NCBI GenBank assembly: GCA_944323055.1
Contig: CALUQZ010000007.1
Span: forward strand, 1 to 64,000
Direction of reading: 5' to 3'
DNA: 64,000 bases
Origin: an uncultured Acholeplasmatales bacterium
Lineage (GTDB): Bacteria; Bacillota_I; Bacilli_A; Acholeplasmatales; Anaeroplasmataceae
In this document: piece after piece, positions 31,771 to 40,945 of the stretch
Numbering within the stretch: position 1 is the stretch's first letter
Layout: each line of letters starts with the position of its first letter
Notes under the pieces: model-generated
The model's input: the letters and a program-made list of their open reading frames with translations, nothing else
The model's database searches: none
What the model was told of the DNA's origin: nothing
Made by a program: the position numbers and the translations under genes

Positions 31771-33837
31771 TTATCCTCTAGCTTTAATAATTTCTTCTTG
31801 AATAGCTTTAGGACAAGCTTCATAATGGTGTGTTTGCATAGTAAAGTTACCACGTCCTTGTGAATTAGAACGTAAGCTTGTAGCATAACCAAACATTTCA
31901 GCTAATGGTACATATGCTCTAATTTTTACACCATTACCACGTTTTTCTTGAGAATCTAATCTACCACGACGGCTTGTTAAATCCCCAATAACGTTACCAA
32001 TATATTCTTCTGGTACAGTAACGTCTACTTCCATAATTGGCTCTAATAATACTGGTTTACATTTTTCTTTAGCAGCTTTAAGTGCTAGAGATGCAGCTAC
32101 TTTGAAAGCCATTTCTGATGAATCGACTTCATGGTAAGAACCATCAAATAATGTAGCTTTAATATCAATTAATGGATATCCAGCTAAGATACCATTTGGA
32201 AGAGCTTCTTGTAAACCTTTATCTACAACAGGAATGTATTCACGAGGAATAATACCACCAACGATATTATCAACGAATTCATAGCCTTTGTCATGGTTAG
32301 GTTCAAATTTAATCCAAACATGACCATATTGACCACGACCACCTGATTGACGGATAAATTTACCTTCACAATCACCTGCTTGAGTAATTGTTTCTCTATA
32401 AGATACTTGAGGAGCACCAACATTAGCAACAACATTAAATTCTCTCTTCATTCTATCAACGATGATATCTAAGTGTAATTCACCCATACCAGCGATAATA
32501 GTTTGTCCTGTTTCAGAATCTGTATAAGTTCTAAATGTCGGATCTTCTTCAGCTAATTTTAATAATGCAGCTGTCATTTTTTCTTGATCAGCTTTAGTTT
32601 TAGGTTCAACAGCAACACTAATAACTGGTTCAGGGAATACCATTTTTTCTAGAATGAAATCATCTTTTTCATCAGTTAAAGTATCACCTGTAGTTGTGTT
32701 TTTGAAACCAACTGCCGCAGCGATATCACCAGAATAAACTTCTTTAATTTCTTCACGGTGATTTGCATGCATTTGCATAATACGACCAAGTCTTTCTTTA
32801 ATATTCTTAGTAGTATTTTTTACATATGAACCTGATGTACATTTACCTGAATAAACTCTAAAATAAGTTAATTTACCAACAAATGGATCAGTTACAACTT
32901 TAAATGCTAAAGCTGCAAAACGACCATTATCATCAGCAGGTAATGTAAATGTAGAACCATCTTCATTATGAGCGATAACATCTTTAACGTCAAGTGGACT
33001 AGGTAAATAGTCGATTACGGCGTCTAAAACTTTCTTAACACCCATATTTTTGAAAGCTGAACCACAAAGTACAGGGAAGAATTCAACATTTAAAGTAGCT
33101 TTACGAATAACTTCTTTAATTTTTTCAACAGGAATATCTTCACCTTCAAGATACATCATAGCTAATTCATCATCAAATTGAGAAATAGTATCTAATAATA
33201 AATCTCTCTTTTCTTGACAAATATCTACAAGTTCAGCTGGGATTTCTACTTCTTTGTAATTTTCATGTTGTTCACCATCGTAGATATAGGCTTTCATAGT
33301 AATTAAATCTACTTGGCCTTTAAATTCATCCTCAGCGCCAATTGGCCATTGAATTGCAGCCGCTGTAGCACCTAAACGATCGTGAATTGTATTTACAGAA
33401 TATTCAAAGTCAGCCCCAATCTTATCCATTTTATTAACGAATACGATACGAGGAACATCATAATCTGTAGCTTGACGCCAAACTGTTTCTGTTTGTGGTT
33501 CAACACCTGCTTGACCATCTAGAACAGTTACAGCACCATCTAATACTCTTAATGAACGTTGAACTTCAACTGTAAAATCAACGTGTCCTGGAGTATCAAT
33601 AATATTTACACGGTAATCATGCCAAATAGCTGTAGTTGCTGCTGAAGTAATTGTAATACCACGTTCTTGTTCTTGTACCATCCAGTCCATTGTTGAAGCA
33701 CCATCATGTGTTTCACCAATCTTATGGATTTTATTAGTATGGAATAAGATACGTTCAGTAGTAGTTGTTTTACCAGCATCAATGTGAGCCATGATACCAA
33801 TGTTACGTGTCTTTTCTAATGAATATTGTCTAGGCAT
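31771..33837 (-). CDS. fusA: Elongation factor G
   Basis: EF-G catalyses translocation on the ribosome. The 688-residue protein has the GTPase motifs [34 protein letters not shown] and [10 protein letters not shown]. All five domains are present, through the C-terminal [18 protein letters not shown]. It follows rpsG by 26 bases with a normal RBS. Confidence 0.99.
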   Translation of the reverse strand: MPRQYSLEKTRNIGIMAHIDAGKTTTTERILFHTNKIHKIGETHDGASTMDWMVQEQERGITITSAATTAIWHDYRVNIIDTPGHVDFTVEVQRSLRVLDGAVTVLDGQAGVEPQTETVWRQATDYDVPRIVFVNKMDKIGADFEYSVNTIHDRLGATAAAIQWPIGAEDEFKGQVDLITMKAYIYDGEQHENYKEVEIPAELVDICQEKRDLLLDTISQFDDELAMMYLEGEDIPVEKIKEVIRKATLNVEFFPVLCGSAFKNMGVKKVLDAVIDYLPSPLDVKDVIAHNEDGSTFTLPADDNGRFAALAFKVVTDPFVGKLTYFRVYSGKCTSGSYVKNTTKNIKERLGRIMQMHANHREEIKEVYSGDIAAAVGFKNTTTGDTLTDEKDDFILEKMVFPEPVISVAVEPKTKADQEKMTAALLKLAEEDPTFRTYTDSETGQTIIAGMGELHLDIIVDRMKREFNVVANVGAPQVSYRETITQAGDCEGKFIRQSGGRGQYGHVWIKFEPNHDKGYEFVDNIVGGIIPREYIPVVDKGLQEALPNGILAGYPLIDIKATLFDGSYHEVDSSEMAFKVAASLALKAAKEKCKPVLLEPIMEVDVTVPEEYIGNVIGDLTSRRGRLDSQEKRGNGVKIRAYVPLAEMFGYATSLRSNSQGRGNFTMQTHHYEACPKAIQEEIIKARG

Positions 33838-33863
33838 AGCTTAATCTCTCTTCCTATCAAATA

Positions 33864-34334
33864 TTACCAACGATAATGTGCGAAAGCTTTATTAGCTTCA
33901 GCCATTCTATGAGTATCTTCTTTCTTCTTGAAGGCTCCACCTGTACCGTTAGCTGCATCAATAATTTCTTTAGCTAATTTTTCTTCCATAGTTTTATCAT
34001 TTCTTAATCTAGCATAACGAACTAACCATCTTAATGCTAAAGTTTGTTTTCTTTCTGGACGAACTTCAATCGGTACTTGATAGTTTTGGCCACCAATACG
34101 ACGACTCTTAACTTCTAATACTGGACTTACATTTTCTAATGCTTTAGTAAATACTTCTAAGGCATCTTGACCAGTTTGATTTTTAACGCGTTCTAATGCG
34201 TTATAGAATATAGTTTGTGCAGTTCCTTTTTTACCTTCTAACATAATTGCGTTGATAGCTCTTGTAACAACTTTTGAATTATATATTGGATCAGGAAGCA
34301 CATCTCTTTTTGCGATATGACCCTTACGAGGCAT
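33864..34334 (-). CDS. rpsG: 30S ribosomal protein S7
   Basis: S7 nucleates assembly of the 30S head by binding 16S rRNA. The 156-residue length is standard. [39 protein letters not shown] and the [15 protein letters not shown] end are typical. It lies 36 bases after rpsL with RBS GGAGGAAAAGAAA. Confidence 0.99.
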   Translation of the reverse strand: MPRKGHIAKRDVLPDPIYNSKVVTRAINAIMLEGKKGTAQTIFYNALERVKNQTGQDALEVFTKALENVSPVLEVKSRRIGGQNYQVPIEVRPERKQTLALRWLVRYARLRNDKTMEEKLAKEIIDAANGTGGAFKKKEDTHRMAEANKAFAHYRW

Positions 34335-34370
34335 TTTCTTTTCCTCCTTTTTTATTCTAATATATATTTA

Positions 34371-34787
34371 TTATTTTTGTTTTGGTCTCTTAGCACCATA
34401 TTTAGAACGGCCTTGCATACGGTTAGCAACACCTGTAGTATCTAAGGCACCACGAATTATATGATAACGTACACCTGGTAAATCCTTAACACGACCACCA
34501 CGAATTAATACAGTACTATGTTCTTGTAGACTGTGACCAATACCTGGAATATATGCAGTTACTTCAACGCCGTTAGTTAAACGAACACGGGCATATTTAC
34601 GTAATGCTGAGTTAGGTTTTTTAGGTGTCATAGTAGTAACACGAGTACAAACGCCACGTTTTTGTGGTGAAGGTAAATTTTTATATCTCTTTTCTAATGA
34701 GTTAAAACTAATCCCTAATGAAGGTGATTTAGATTTACTTACCTTATCTTTTCTTCCTTTACGTACTAATTGTTCAATAGTTGGCAT
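34371..34787 (-). CDS. rpsL: 30S ribosomal protein S12
   Basis: S12 lies at the decoding centre and affects accuracy. The chosen ATG at 34787 gives 138 residues starting [15 protein letters not shown], preceded by AAAGGAG. The open frame extends 59 codons upstream, but that part covers the promoter and is not coding. [20 protein letters not shown] and [17 protein letters not shown] are the universal motifs. It is the first gene of the str operon. Confidence 0.98.
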   Translation of the reverse strand: MPTIEQLVRKGRKDKVSKSKSPSLGISFNSLEKRYKNLPSPQKRGVCTRVTTMTPKKPNSALRKYARVRLTNGVEVTAYIPGIGHSLQEHSTVLIRGGRVKDLPGVRYHIIRGALDTTGVANRMQGRSKYGAKRPKQK

Positions 34788-34802
34788 ATTTTTCTCCTTT
34801 CT

Positions 34803-34827
34803 AAAAGCGATAATTGCTATCACTTTT
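34803..34827 (-). promoter_or_regulatory. Hairpin touching the rpsL ribosome-binding site
   Basis: AAAAGTGATA and TATCGCTTTT pair over ten bases (one G-T) with a five-base loop. The stem ends two bases before the AAAGGAG of rpsL, within the short leader that follows the promoter. It may mark translational or autogenous control of the operon. Confidence 0.45.
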
Positions 34828-34842
34828 TTAACAGACAAGCGT

Positions 34843-34870
34843 ATTATACTATCAAAAATTAACATGTCAA
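34843..34870 (-). promoter_or_regulatory. Consensus promoter of the str operon
   Basis: Perfect -35 TTGACA (34865-34870) and -10 TATAAT (34843-34848) with a 16-base spacer, about 56 bases before the rpsL ATG. Confidence 0.9.
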
Positions 34871-35128
34871 CAAAAATAAAACAGGAAAAATCAAAAAAAT
34901 GCAAATATCTTTGAAACACCGCAAACGTGAACATAAAAAACATAAGTATTTCGTTGTTAATCAATAAATTGCTTTTTCTTTATTTTAACTATTATCTAAA
35001 TTATTAAACCCTATATATAATATTTTTTCATAACAAGTAATATAATCTTTTTAGTTTAGCAGCTTACAACTTTAATCAGCGGAATTTACTTTTACAATTA
35101 ACCATATAATCTTTTTAACCTAAGTTTA
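34871..35128. other. Intergenic region with a repeated 14-mer
   Basis: This AT-rich stretch between the str promoter and the AEC gene has no ORF I can support. ATATAATCTTTTTA occurs twice (about 35040-35053 and 35103-35116), 63 bases apart. The copies may be alternative promoter elements or chance in AT-rich DNA. Confidence 0.3.
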
Positions 35129-36094
35129 TTGTTTATCTTTATAGATAGTGTTACAATTATACGGGTGCTTATTATTGATTTATCTTTAATTGTTTTAACA
35201 CAATGTATAATCATGTTTATTTATATGATAATAGGCTATATTCTTTATAAAACTAAATTAATAACTGATGCTGGGTCTAAGACATTAGGCAATATTTTAG
35301 TTTATATTGTTATACCTATCGTTGTAGTAAAAGCTTTCTTAATAACAAGAACTGACGAAACAACTATTAATATGTTGTGGTCATTTGCATTAGGGGCATT
35401 ATCATTATTTATAGCTATTATAGTTGGCTTGGTTGTATATAAAACCAAAAATGGAGCTTTAAATTTTGCTGCCGCCTTTTCTAACTGCGGTTTTATGGGC
35501 ATACCACTAATATCAGCCGTCTTAGGTGATAATGCTGTTATCTACATAACTGGAATGAATGCTTTAATGGCTATACTACAATTCACTTACGGACAATATA
35601 TTTTAACAAAAGATAAATCTATTATTAATATTAAAAACATTATATTAAGTCCTGCTTTAATAGCCTTATTGCTAGGCATAATTCTATATTTTTGTAACCT
35701 TAATTTACCTGTCATTGTTGCAACCCCAATAAATGGCATACAAGCATTAAATACTCCTCTTGCTATGATCGTAATGGGTGTTTATTTAGCCAAAACACCA
35801 TTAAAAAATATTTTTATTAAGCCAAAAATTTATTTGTTTTCTATAATAAGATTATTTATAATTCCTTTTATTACTATAGTTATATTTATACTGTTCCCAG
35901 TTGATAATAAAGTCTTACTAACTATCATAATAGCATCAAGTGCTCCTGCCGGATGTAATGTCGTGATATTCTCACAAAAGAATGATTTAGATACTGAAGA
36001 CGGCATACTAGCCGTTTGTCAATCAACCCTATTCTCTATCATTTCCCTACCTTTAATAACTATGTTAGCAAATTTATTATTAGAACTAATTTAA
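35129..36094 (+). CDS. AEC family transporter (auxin efflux carrier-like)
   Basis: This 321-residue membrane protein has about ten hydrophobic helices and AEC family features: YMIIGYILYKTKLITDAG near the start, a central FAAAFSNCGFMGIPLISAV and the C-terminal PAGCNVVIFSQK. Bacterial members export organic acids such as malate or other small carboxylates; the substrate here is unknown. The start is uncertain. The TTG at 35129 is the longest option, GTG 35165 is also possible, and neither has a clear RBS. Confidence 0.9.
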   Translation: MFIFIDSVTIIRVLIIDLSLIVLTQCIIMFIYMIIGYILYKTKLITDAGSKTLGNILVYIVIPIVVVKAFLITRTDETTINMLWSFALGALSLFIAIIVGLVVYKTKNGALNFAAAFSNCGFMGIPLISAVLGDNAVIYITGMNALMAILQFTYGQYILTKDKSIINIKNIILSPALIALLLGIILYFCNLNLPVIVATPINGIQALNTPLAMIVMGVYLAKTPLKNIFIKPKIYLFSIIRLFIIPFITIVIFILFPVDNKVLLTIIIASSAPAGCNVVIFSQKNDLDTEDGILAVCQSTLFSIISLPLITMLANLLLELI

Positions 36095-36096
36095 AA

Positions 36097-36125
36097 TTGT
36101 TTTTTTTACTTTAATGTATTATAAT
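36097..36125 (+). promoter_or_regulatory. Promoter of tRNA-Arg
   Basis: -35 TTGTTT (36097-36102), 17-base spacer, -10 TATAAT (36120-36125), with the expected start about four bases before the tRNA. Confidence 0.6.
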
Positions 36126-36135
36126 TTATTTGCTC

Positions 36136-36210
36136 GTCCTCTTAGTTAAGTGGATATAACGAGACCCTCCTAAGGTCTAGTCGCTAGTTCGATTCTAGCA
36201 GGGGATGCCA
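36136..36210 (+). tRNA. tRNA-Arg (anticodon CCU)
   Basis: GTCCTCT at the 5' end pairs with AGGGGAT at the 3' end (first pair G-T), followed by G-CCA. The anticodon loop is CTCCTAA, giving CCT. D- and T-arms are normal (GTTCGATTC). The length is 75 bases with CCA encoded. It is the left border of an accessory island. Confidence 0.93.
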
Positions 36211-36229
36211 TTAAAGACACTAAAACCAG
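36209..36229. repeat. Left 21-bp direct repeat of the accessory island
   Basis: Begins CATTAAAGACACTAAAACCA, starting in the CCA end of tRNA-Arg and running into its terminator. An identical copy lies at 41716-41736, and similarity continues through the terminator (about 41 of 45 bases). This arrangement is that of attL/attR-like ends or of a duplicated terminator. Confidence 0.6.
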
Positions 36230-36255
36230 CCTTATTAAAAAGCTGGTTTTTCTTT
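36222..36255 (+). terminator. Terminator of tRNA-Arg
   Basis: AAAACCAGC (36222-36230) pairs with GCTGGTTTT (36242-36250), followed by TCTTT. Confidence 0.8.
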
Positions 36256-36264
36256 ATAACAGTA

Positions 36265-36654
36265 TTACAACGTAGTGTATACAACATTACTTATTATATT
36301 ATTCTTAAAGTCATCATAAGATATTTGGCTTACTGCTAAACTTAAAAATAAATTTATAATTGAATCATTATCTAAAGATAGTTTTAAATTTATTTGTCTC
36401 AAAAGATATACTAAAACAAAAAAACCAATTCTCTTATTGCCATCTATGAATGGATGATTCATTACTAACGAATAAGACATTCTAACTATTTTATCTAAGT
36501 CTGTAGGATATAACTCTTTGCCACCAAAAGTTGCAAAAGGAGTTTTAATTGCCGAATCTAATAATTTAACATCTCTCAAACCATGTTGACCACCAAATCT
36601 ATTGATTGATAATTTATGTAATTCTAATATTAAGTCCTTATTAATAAATATCAT
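36265..36654 (-). CDS. doc: Doc-type Fic toxin
   Basis: Doc toxins modify EF-Tu by phosphorylation and stop translation. The 129-residue protein has the death-on-curing fold with motif HPFIDGNKRIG at 67-77 (the Fic HxFx(D/A)GNKR). GGQHGLRDVKLLDSAIKTP at the N-terminus is typical of chromosomal Doc proteins. The preceding antitoxin overlaps by four bases. It is AT-rich like the host. tuf, the usual target, is in the same window. Confidence 0.9.
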   Translation of the reverse strand: MIFINKDLILELHKLSINRFGGQHGLRDVKLLDSAIKTPFATFGGKELYPTDLDKIVRMSYSLVMNHPFIDGNKRIGFFVLVYLLRQINLKLSLDNDSIINLFLSLAVSQISYDDFKNNIISNVVYTTL

Positions 36655-36899
36655 TTAGCTAGTTCCTTAAATACATCTACATACTCATCCATTATATCAT
36701 TAGCAGTTTTAATAGCATTTTCTTTATTATATAGGCTAACCATCTTTTTAAATAATTCATAATCGATTAAAACCATATCAGGTTTATTATTTTTCATGAT
36801 AATAATAGGCTCTTTAGATTCTTTAGTACTTTTAGCAATCTTAGAAAAATTACGATTAATTTCTGTGATAGATACTAATTTGTTATCACTTATTAACAT
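36651..36899 (-). CDS. Phd/YefM-type antitoxin
   Basis: This 82-residue protein starts MLISDNKLVSITEINRNFSK, the N-terminal DNA-binding region of the Phd/YefM fold. PIIIMKNNKPDMVLIDYELF follows, and an acidic C-terminal tail would contact the toxin. The ATG at 36899 is chosen because it starts the conserved domain and follows GAAAGG. The longer frame to 36953 adds 18 unrelated residues. Its stop overlaps the toxin start (ATGA). Confidence 0.87.
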   Translation of the reverse strand: MLISDNKLVSITEINRNFSKIAKSTKESKEPIIIMKNNKPDMVLIDYELFKKMVSLYNKENAIKTANDIMDEYVDVFKELAK

Positions 36900-37058
36900 A
36901 ATAATCACTACCTTTCTACCTACTATTATACATATTTCTTGATAACAAAGCAATTCATTTTGGTTGTTTTATAAAGAAACAAAATTTATTTTTATTCATA
37001 AATTTTAAATAGTTGTGTTTTATTTTATATATTTTCTTCTAGAGATTAAAGCATCAAA

Positions 37059-37083
37059 AAGCCTGGCGAAAAACACCAGGCTT
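37059..37083. terminator. Hairpin between the antitoxin and transposase remnant
   Basis: AAGCCTGG and CCAGGCTT pair with a nine-base loop; a run of five A precedes it, so it reads as a terminator on the minus strand. 36900-37140 otherwise holds no ORF. Confidence 0.5.
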
Positions 37084-37154
37084 ATTTATCTTGTTTTTTA
37101 TCACATTCACGGTAATTTTTATGCATAATTTCACTAGACTTAACTAATTTATAT

Positions 37155-38480
37155 TCCATTTAGTGGTAAAACGGTTGGCCATATCATAGATGGTGTTTAT
37201 GTTCCTAAAACTAAAAAGAGAATTAATACTCGTGATGTTTATTTGTTACGGTATGGTAATATTTGTTTGTTCGATAATGTTGGACATAGTTTATACCAAA
37301 CCTTGATTAAAGTTTATGATGCTAAAGAGGCTAAAAATATCTACACTGTAGCTTTACTAAGAACAGCTTTTCCAAACATCAAAGACTATCAAATAAAAGA
37401 CACGTATGAAAAATCTTAGGCAAGTATCTTATACCCTAATGCCGCTGTTAGTAAAAATTCTATTTCTTCTTTACTTATTAATTTAGGAAAGAATTATGAT
37501 TTAATACATAAATTTATTGAAGAAAGAATCAATGAAATGGTAATCGAATCAACTAAAATTTTAATTGATGGAATGTTAAAGAATGATAATTCAAAAATTG
37601 ATTCTTTTGCTGGTTTTTCCTATAAAGGTAGAATTAAAGGAACTAAAGATATATATATTATTTGCGCTTTAGATGTAGAAAAAAGAGAACCAATTTGTAT
37701 TAAGCTATTTAAAGGTAATTTACCTGATTTTAGTAATATTTATGAGTTTTTTGATGAATTCAAGTTACCAAATGGTCTAGCTATAGGCGATAAAGCTTTC
37801 CCTTTTGAAAAATTAAAGAATAAAGAATTTAAAGATAAAAAAATAAGCTTTATTCACCCGATTAAAAGATCAAGCAAAAAGCCTATTGAACTAAGCATGT
37901 ATGATAAAATGAGTGTAATAAAAACAGTAGATAAGAATCTTTTAGCTAGTAAAGATAGAGATGATGAAACTGGTTATTACTACTATTTATTTAAGGATTT
38001 AGATAAAGCAAGTTTAGAAGAAAAAGATTATCTTAAAAAGAAAGACTTTGACATTAAGAAATACAACAATCTTAAAGTTAAATTCGGAACCATTTGTTTT
38101 GTTTCTAATGCAGACTTAGATTTAATAGATGTTTTTAATTATTACAAATTAAGATGGGAAATAGAAATAGTCTTTTAAGATGGGAAATAGAAATAGTCTT
38201 TAAAATGTACAAAGACATTTTGTCCTTAAATACTACAAGGGAGAATGATAACTATAGCACAATAGGAAGTGAGTTTATTAACTTCTTATCAACAATAATG
38301 ACTTGTAGAGTAAAGAATAAAATAGAGAAAAAAGGGTTATTCAAAAAACATACGTACAATGACATTATAGATAGAATGACTGATATTATTAAATATACAA
38401 CAGATACTACTAAAGCTAATTAGAAGCTTTGCAATATATCTAAAGAAGACAGTGAATTAGCTATGGCTTTAGGTGTATAG
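37155..38480 (+). pseudogene. Broken DDE transposase (IS4/IS1634-like)
   Basis: Joined frames give a transposase-like protein: SGKTVGHIIDGVYVPKTKK, LLRYGNICLFDN, then ILIDGMLKNDNSKIDSFAGF, IICALDVEKREPICIKLFKGN, LAIGDKAFPFEK and the YKLRWEIEIVFK motif. These are the DDE-catalytic surroundings of IS4-type enzymes. The gene is dead in at least three ways: an in-frame TAG at 37417-37419, a 26-bp tandem duplication at 38149-38200 that shifts the frame, and a TAG at 38421-38423. The N-terminus is missing. No terminal inverted repeats were recognised. The exact IS family is uncertain. Confidence 0.8.
38149..38200 (+). repeat. 26-bp tandem duplication inside the transposase
   Basis: Two adjacent identical 26-base units (38149-38174 and 38175-38200), each beginning TTAAGATGGGAAATAGAAAT. 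26 is not a multiple of three, so the copy duplicates the LRWEIEIVF segment in another frame and cuts the protein. Confidence 0.9.
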
Positions 38481-38838
38481 TTATTTTTATTGGTAAACCT
38501 TTATTTAAATAATAACTGACTAAATAAAAAAATCTTTTAGAACAGTTTCACAAACAATAATATAGTCTACTAAACATTAATCATAACCATCAAAATAATT
38601 AAATTCAGAATTGTAAATATTAATTTTATTCTAGTTTTTATCTGGTTGTAGTCAAACATGACTATGATAAATTAAAGTATTTTTAAGCTTAAAAATAAAC
38701 CTAAATTTTCTAACTTTTAATCGGTATGCTTAACACACCATAAAAGACATCTTTAATTTCAAACAAATTACAATATATCTTTTACCTTTGTAATGAAAAT
38801 AATTGCCGTAAACGGCAAAAATATTCAGTGGGCTGACT
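38481..38838. other. Non-coding gap with a palindrome
   Basis: About 358 AT-rich bases without a supportable ORF. The only clear structure is TTGCCG-TAAA-CGGCAA (38803-38818), 20 bases before the truncated ATPase gene. It may be an operator or a hairpin in its leader. Confidence 0.45.
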
Positions 38839-39225
38839 ATGTTGAAAAGGATTATAAGGGATAATTATCTCAATAAAATAATTAGTAAAAAAGAAAACGG
38901 TCTAATTAAAATAATTACTGGAATACGTAGATGTGGCAAATCTTTCCTATTAGACCCAATTTATAAAGAATATTTATTAGGTCTTAGGATAAAAGAAAAT
39001 CATATTATAAAAATTGATTTAGATGAAAGAAAAAATAGAAAGCTTTTAAATCCAGATGTGTTAGACGAATGTGTTAGAAATTTAATTGTTGACAAAGATA
39101 TCTATTACTTATTATTAGATGAGGTACAAAAAGTTGAAGATTTTGAATCTGTATTAAATGGTTTTTTACATATTGATAATCTCGATATTTATGTTACTGG
39201 CAACAATTGTACATTTTTATATTGA
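38839..39225 (+). pseudogene. Truncated AAA (DUF4143-type) ATPase
   Basis: The 128 codons match the N-terminal third of AAA_14/DUF4143 ATPases: KIITGIRRCGKSFLLDPIY (Walker A), YYLLLDEVQKVEDFE (Walker B), and DIYVTG, the sensor 1 strand. In an intact relative (39366-40565) the last motif continues TGSNSKLLSG. Here it becomes TGNNCTFLY and stops, where the GC-richer block begins. The C-terminal nuclease-like domain is lost, so this is probably an insertion- or deletion-truncated gene. Confidence 0.8.
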
Positions 39226-39331
39226 TATTAACAGATAACATACAAGGAGGTTTTTCTAAATACGGCATATCTTTACCGCTTACGGATAGAAGCAGACGAT
39301 TATTATTTTCAATCGGCAAAAGCACGGATAG

Positions 39332-39359
39332 AAAAAGGCTACGGCGGGTAGCCGTAGCC
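39332..39359 (-). terminator. Terminator of the intact AAA/DUF4143 gene
   Basis: On the minus strand GGCTACGGC-TACCC-GCCGTAGCC forms a nine-pair GC-rich stem followed by TTTTTC. Confidence 0.85.
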
Positions 39360-39365
39360 GAGAGA

Positions 39366-40565
39366 TTATTCGTTAAGCAGAAATTTGACGATGTTGTAAT
39401 GCTTGATACCGTTACGCGAGAAGTCGGGGAGATCGCCTGAAATGACGTACTTCGGATAGTTGTCTTTGATTCTTTCGAGATTTCCGAATTCGCGTTCGAC
39501 TGTTTCGGGGGAAGCGAGGAGATAACATACCTGAACGTAAAGAATATCCGAACCCTTGTAAGCCACAAAGTCGATTTCGTAATCGTCGGTTTTACCGACT
39601 TTTACGTCATAACCGCGGCACAAGAGTTCAAGGTATACGATATTCTCATACAACTTATTATAGTCGATTTCTCCGCTCGCTTTCACGCAGTTTCTCAGTC
39701 CCAAATCTACGGTGTAATACTTCTCGTTCGTAGTAAGAAGTTTCTTGCCTTTAATGTCGTAACGCTGTGCGCTATACACGACCATCGCTTTTTTAATGTA
39801 GTCGATATAGGCGATTACCGTTTCTACCGTCGTGCTGATGCCTTCTTGCTTCAATGCGGCGACAATGGAACGGGCGGAAAACGGATTGGCGATATTATCC
39901 ATCAAAAAGGCGAGAATAATATTCAAAAGATTCGTGTCTTTAATGTTGTTTCTTTGGATAATATCTTTTACTACGATGGCGTCGTAAGTGTCCGAAAGAT
40001 ATGTTTCAAGCGATATTTCTTCAAGTGAGAAACGCATCGGCAAACCGCCGTATTTGAGATAGTTCTGAAACAACTCTTCGTCGGAGGTAAATTTTCCGGT
40101 TTGTATTAGCATCTGCTTGGCTTCGGAAAGAGTAAAGGGATAGACGTGGATCTGAATATAGCGCCCGGCAATCAGCGTTGCAAGCTCGCCCGAAAGGAGT
40201 TTTGAATTGGAACCGGTGAGATAGATGTCGCAATCAACATCAACGAGGAGGGAAGACACGACTTCTTCCCAGCCTGAAACGATCTGTATTTCATCAAGGA
40301 AAATGTACGCTTTTGCGTTCAACTTTTCACAAGCCGAAATCAGATACTCGTACAAGACGTCGCCGTCTTTGAAATTCTTGTTCTTTTTGGATTCAAGACT
40401 GATATTGATGATTTGCGACTTGGATCTTCCGTTTTTCAAAAGATAGTCTTGAATCTGCGAAAGCAGAACGGTTTTCCCGGAACGGCGAACGCCTGTCAAT
40501 ACCTTAATCAGGTTCTTATCTATCAGCGGAACGATTTGTCTAAGATATGCTTCTCGGATAATCAT
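39366..40565 (-). CDS. AAA ATPase with DUF4143 domain
   Basis: This intact 399-residue protein has Walker A LTGVRRSGKTVLLSQIQ near residue 25 and Walker B YIFLDEIQIVSGWEE near 92. Sensor 1 is DIYLTGSNSKLLSGELATL. The C-terminal DUF4143 part (about 200-370) carries DYEIDFVAYKGSDILYVQVCY, a PD-(D/E)XK-like pattern with Gln in place of Glu. Such proteins are common in gut bacteria and archaea and have no settled function. The gene is GC-richer than the host and has its own promoter, RBS (GAGGTG) and terminator, so recent acquisition is likely. It is a relative, not a copy, of the truncated gene at 38839. Confidence 0.9.
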   Translation of the reverse strand: MIIREAYLRQIVPLIDKNLIKVLTGVRRSGKTVLLSQIQDYLLKNGRSKSQIINISLESKKNKNFKDGDVLYEYLISACEKLNAKAYIFLDEIQIVSGWEEVVSSLLVDVDCDIYLTGSNSKLLSGELATLIAGRYIQIHVYPFTLSEAKQMLIQTGKFTSDEELFQNYLKYGGLPMRFSLEEISLETYLSDTYDAIVVKDIIQRNNIKDTNLLNIILAFLMDNIANPFSARSIVAALKQEGISTTVETVIAYIDYIKKAMVVYSAQRYDIKGKKLLTTNEKYYTVDLGLRNCVKASGEIDYNKLYENIVYLELLCRGYDVKVGKTDDYEIDFVAYKGSDILYVQVCYLLASPETVEREFGNLERIKDNYPKYVISGDLPDFSRNGIKHYNIVKFLLNE

Positions 40566-40594
40566 AAAATCACCTCTTTCATTATGATGATTTT

Positions 40595-40623
40595 ATTATA
40601 GCAGACAAAAACATAAAAGCCAA
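40595..40623 (-). promoter_or_regulatory. Promoter of the intact AAA/DUF4143 gene
   Basis: -35 TTGGCT (40618-40623), 17-base spacer, -10 TATAAT (40595-40600), about 30 bases upstream of the ATG. Confidence 0.65.
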
Positions 40624-40626
40624 TAC

Positions 40627-40652
40627 TTTTGTCGGTTTTAGAACTGACAAAA
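40627..40652. promoter_or_regulatory. Palindrome upstream of the AAA gene
   Basis: Arms TTTTGTCGGTT and AACTGACAAAA with a four-base centre match at 10 of 11 positions, just beyond the -35 box. It lies between divergent genes, so it may be an operator for one or both. Confidence 0.5.
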
Positions 40653-40692
40653 ATGTAAAAAAAATAAAATTTGTAAGGAGAAAACGCGAAAA

Positions 40693-40842
40693 ATGAAGAA
40701 AAAGAAAATACGGGATACCCCTGAAATCGTAATTCCGAAAGGATATGGGATAGACGACCTTTTGGACTTTGACGACGAGGAATACGAAAACGGCGAGCCT
40801 GTGCTCGTGGAGAAGGTGAAAGTGACTTTTGAGCGAGAATGA
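40693..40842 (+). CDS. Small acidic protein of a mobile element
   Basis: This 49-codon ORF has RBS AAGGAG and begins MKKKKIRDTPEIVIPKGYGI. It is acidic in the middle (DDLLDFDDEEYENGEP) and ends in EKVKVTFERE. It lies directly before an ArdC-like fragment and overlaps it by 14 bases, as small ORFs often do in conjugative elements. Function is unknown, and the real partner gene is broken. Confidence 0.55.
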   Translation: MKKKKIRDTPEIVIPKGYGIDDLLDFDDEEYENGEPVLVEKVKVTFERE

Positions 40843-40945
40843 AACGAAAAGCAGCGCTTATGAAAAATTAACGCCGCAGAGGAAACAGCTCGTCGATCAA
40901 GTTCTTGCAAACCTCGAATAAGGTAACCTATTCTGGACGCTAACT
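40829..40945 (+). pseudogene. N-terminal fragment of ArdC-like antirestriction protein
   Basis: From TTG 40829 the frame reads SENETKSSAYEKLTPQRK, then QLVDQVLANLE, an in-frame TAA at 40919-40921 and GNLFWT. LTPQRK and LANLEKGNLFW-type sequence resembles the ssDNA-binding start of ArdC (DUF1738) proteins, so the TAA probably replaces a Lys codon. After GNLFWT the similarity changes abruptly to a recombinase, marking a deletion or recombination joint. The family call rests on a short match. Confidence 0.5.

Noticed and set aside
34788-34964. 59-codon N-terminal extension of rpsL
   Set aside because: It covers the consensus promoter and leader hairpin. S12 starts at MPTIEQL with a clear RBS.
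39194-39568. Plus- and minus-strand ORFs around the junction between the AAA genes
   Set aside because: They lie antisense to the intact DUF4143 gene or across its terminator, with no family match.
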